Assembly (NCBI RefSeq): GCF_018260555.1
Contig: NZ_JAGLBB010000012.1
Location: 12,776-54,518 of the forward strand
Length of the DNA stretch: 41,743 bases
Source: Deinococcus sp.
GTDB lineage: Bacteria > Deinococcota > Deinococci > Deinococcales > Deinococcaceae
Direction: 5' to 3'
Part shown: piece by piece, positions 41,348-41,743 of the stretch
Numbering within the stretch: the stretch's first letter is position 1
Layout of the letters: every line of letters begins with the position of its first letter
Notes under the pieces: model-generated
What the model was told of the DNA's origin: nothing
Database searches by the model: none
What the model saw: only the letters and a program-made list of their open reading frames with translations
Program-made: the position numbers and the translations under genes

Positions 41348-41610
41348 GCAGATTTCGATTGATTCGGTGCAGTTCTGAATCAATCCGAGCGGACGCGACC
41401 AAGTACCTTGTAGCTAACATTGCGCCATGCCGGGAAGGCGCCGGAACCTCTCCATTCCCGCCCCAACGTACTTTCTTCCGCTCCGCGCTCCGCGCGGTTT
41501 ATCTACAGGATAAACGCAGTGTACTTAGGAACAGCAGACGCCCCTTCGCGCAATGGAGCCGCAGGCGGTGTCTTCCCGACTGTGGCGCAGTGGAGCGCAG
41601 TCCGTATGAT
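41348..41610 (-). repeat. Type-1 dispersed element, copy G, interrupted by a type-2 element
   Basis: Inverted relative to copy A. It has the GATTGATTCGG/CTGAATCAATCC hairpin, GAGCGGACGCGA, then after the type-2 insert GCAATGGAGCCGCAGGCGG and the end GCGCAGTCCGTATGA. The left end is diverged. Without the insert it is about 132 bp. Confidence 0.86.
41399..41529 (+). repeat. Type-2 element nested in type-1 copy G (131 bp)
   Basis: Bounded by CCAAGTACCTTG and CAGTGTACTTAGG. The interior agrees with 36846-36960 and, on the other strand, with 20280-20409. It contains a GC-rich stretch (GCTCCGCGCTCCGCGCGG) and a short GTTTATC-GATAAAC palindrome near its right end. Confidence 0.86.
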
Positions 41611-41641
41611 CAAGGGTTTCCACTGCCCTACCGACGATGTG

Positions 41642-41743
41642 TCACGCGGCGTTGAGGCGGGGTCCGTCCTGCTCCATCCCGGTCAGGACGTACTTTTCCG
41701 CATTCAGGGCTGCCTGCCGCTGCGCAGCCCCCCACGTCATTCC
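41642..41743 (-). CDS. C-terminal end of an unrecognised gene (cut by the window edge)
   Basis: The minus strand is open from the window edge to TGA at 41644-41642. It encodes about 33 residues ending EKYVLTGMEQDGPRLNAA. There is no internal stop and codon use is GC-rich, as expected of a native gene. I do not recognise the family. It lies 31 bases beyond the end of copy G. Confidence 0.5.
   Translation of the reverse strand, partial: GMTWGAAQRQAALNAEKYVLTGMEQDGPRLNAA

Overview
This window is high-GC bacterial chromosome that most resembles Deinococcus. The main evidence is a MarR-family regulator very close to the urate sensor HucR as I remember it from D. radiodurans, sitting in a uricase operon. 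GTG/TTG starts, overlapping stop/start codons and short dispersed repeats fit that genus. The genus call is inference; no search was run.

Layout. (1) 76-12497, all minus strand: a purine-ureide to central-carbon island. Uricase/OHCU decarboxylase (pucL) and HIU hydrolase convert urate to allantoin. AllB, AllC and AllE carry it to ureidoglycolate. Two malate synthases can capture the resulting glyoxylate, and a malic enzyme can turn malate into pyruvate. HucR and an IclR-type regulator are embedded in it, and candidate operators for both are visible. No ureidoglycolate lyase (AllA) or urease is seen. (2) 12992-17274, plus: an exported alkaline phosphatase, a small exported DUF3299-like protein and a MacB-like ABC transporter. 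(3) 17495-20069, plus: a MarR regulator, its probable operator and a 14-TM drug exporter. (4) 20477-23069, minus: a Mn/Zn-type ABC importer behind overlapping DtxR/MntR-like palindromes. (5) 23266-33195: a nitrogen island. nirB-nirD-hemD face left; nitrate reductase, cyanase and a nitrate/cyanate ABC transporter face right, and the permease of that transporter is frameshifted. (6) 33661-36216, minus: a TPR-GGDEF-EAL signalling protein whose N-terminal half is AT-rich. (7) 36822-38270: an IS4-family insertion sequence nested inside two smaller repeats. (8) 38432-39316: a tyrosine-recombinase-like protein without its catalytic residues. (9) 39720-41270: a DEAD-box RNA helicase. The window ends in the tail of an unrecognised gene.

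The most unusual structure is a family of short non-coding elements of about 140 bp, ending in inverted repeats close to TCATACGGACT (types 1 and 3 below). A second element of about 125-130 bp (type 2, ends near CTAAGTAC) is inserted in three type-1 copies at three different places, and one of those carries the IS4 element, giving a three-level nest. Several element ends coincide exactly with the stop or start codon of the neighbouring gene.
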